In this document: positions 5,098-5,362 of the stretch, in pieces
Numbering within the stretch: the first letter of the stretch is position 1
Layout: every line of letters starts with the position of its first letter
Origin: BS750m-G62 sp964577175
GTDB taxonomy: Bacteria > Planctomycetota > Phycisphaerae > FEN-1346
Direction of reading: 5' to 3'
NCBI GenBank assembly: GCA_964577175.1
Contig: CAZNYC010000199.1
Coordinates: forward strand, 1 to 5,362
DNA length: 5,362 nt
Position numbers and translations under genes: made by a program
Notes under the pieces: model-generated
The model's input: the letters and a program-made list of their open reading frames with translations, nothing else
What the model was told of the DNA's origin: nothing
Database searches by the model: none

Positions 5098-5362
5098 ATG
5101 ACCAGCGAATACGAACAGGCAAGGCGCAAGAAGGCCGACGCCCTCCGCGAGATGGGCCTGGACCCGTTCGGTGGGCGGTTCCCGGACACGATTCCCGCGG
5201 CCGAGGCCCGCCGGCGGTTCGAGACGGCCGGCGAAGGCGCCGCCGCGCGCGTCGCGGGGCGGGTGACAGGCCTGCGGACCTTCGGCAAACTGGTGTTCGC
5301 GGACCTCGAGGACGCCTCCGGCCGCATCCAACTCGCATTCCACAAGAAGACCCTCTCGGAGG
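5098..5362 (+). CDS. lysS: Lysyl-tRNA synthetase, class II, N-terminal part (cut by window end)
   Basis: Only the first 88 codons are in the window; class II LysRS is usually about 490-510 residues. The visible part has the family opening, a charged helix (YEQARRKKADALREMGLDPFGGRF, residues 5-28) followed by the start of the OB-fold anticodon-binding domain from about residue 50 (RVAGRVTGLRTFGK, then FADLEDASGRIQLAFHKK). The enzyme charges tRNA-Lys with lysine using ATP in the cytoplasm; the catalytic domain lies beyond the window. The ATG at 5098 fits the usual family N-terminus, and no Shine-Dalgarno is visible before it. The gene is divergent from the yhaM-like gene. AspRS and AsnRS share the OB-fold, but the 'G.DP....F' opening and the 'GK..F..L.D..G.IQL' pattern favour LysRS. 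Confidence 0.85.
   Translation, partial: MTSEYEQARRKKADALREMGLDPFGGRFPDTIPAAEARRRFETAGEGAAARVAGRVTGLRTFGKLVFADLEDASGRIQLAFHKKTLSE

Noticed and set aside
3961..5343. A 460-codon minus-strand frame across the yhaM-like gene and lysS start
   Set aside because: It is an R/P/G-rich out-of-frame reading of the yhaM-like gene, crosses all intergenic repeats and ends opposite lysS. No motif supports it.

Overview
The window is GC-rich, roughly two-thirds G+C by eye, and bacterial. It holds five genes separated by short gaps that are full of repeats. The organism cannot be fixed from sequence alone. GC content, absent or weak Shine-Dalgarno sites on some genes, a LysS with a 'DPFGGRF' N-terminus and several intergenic repeat families suggest an uncultured Planctomycetota-like or other deep-branching Gram-negative bacterium. 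This placement is tentative.

Layout: bases 1-98 are a cluster of CCGGCCGGG/CCACACA repeats. Bases 99-350 (+) encode XseB, the small subunit of exonuclease VII. Bases 351-553 are a convergent gap with two tandem-repeat blocks. Bases 554-2902 (-) encode ribonuclease R, with a long lysine-rich tail. Bases 2903-3120 are a divergent gap with a good promoter for rnr and a weaker candidate for its neighbour. Bases 3121-3552 (+) encode a YlbF/YmcA-family protein. Bases 3553-3806 are a second convergent gap with a long imperfect hairpin and a nested palindromic element. Bases 3807-4808 (-) encode a YhaM-like OB-fold plus HD-domain 3'-5' exoribonuclease. Bases 4809-5097 are a divergent gap with two repeat families and promoters. 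From 5098 (+) the start of lysyl-tRNA synthetase runs off the window end.

Three of the five genes relate to RNA turnover: RNase R, a YhaM-like exonuclease and a YlbF-family protein (B. subtilis YlbF belongs to the complex that tunes RNase Y). XseB is a DNA-degradation subunit and LysS a translation enzyme. Genes alternate in strand, so each has its own promoter or comes from outside the window, and the RNA-decay theme is one of neighbourhood rather than operon.

I found no clear new defence or mobile system. The most unusual content is non-coding: at least five repeat or hairpin families occupy the five gaps. Two of them lie in the leaders of the nuclease genes and artificially lengthen the open frames there.
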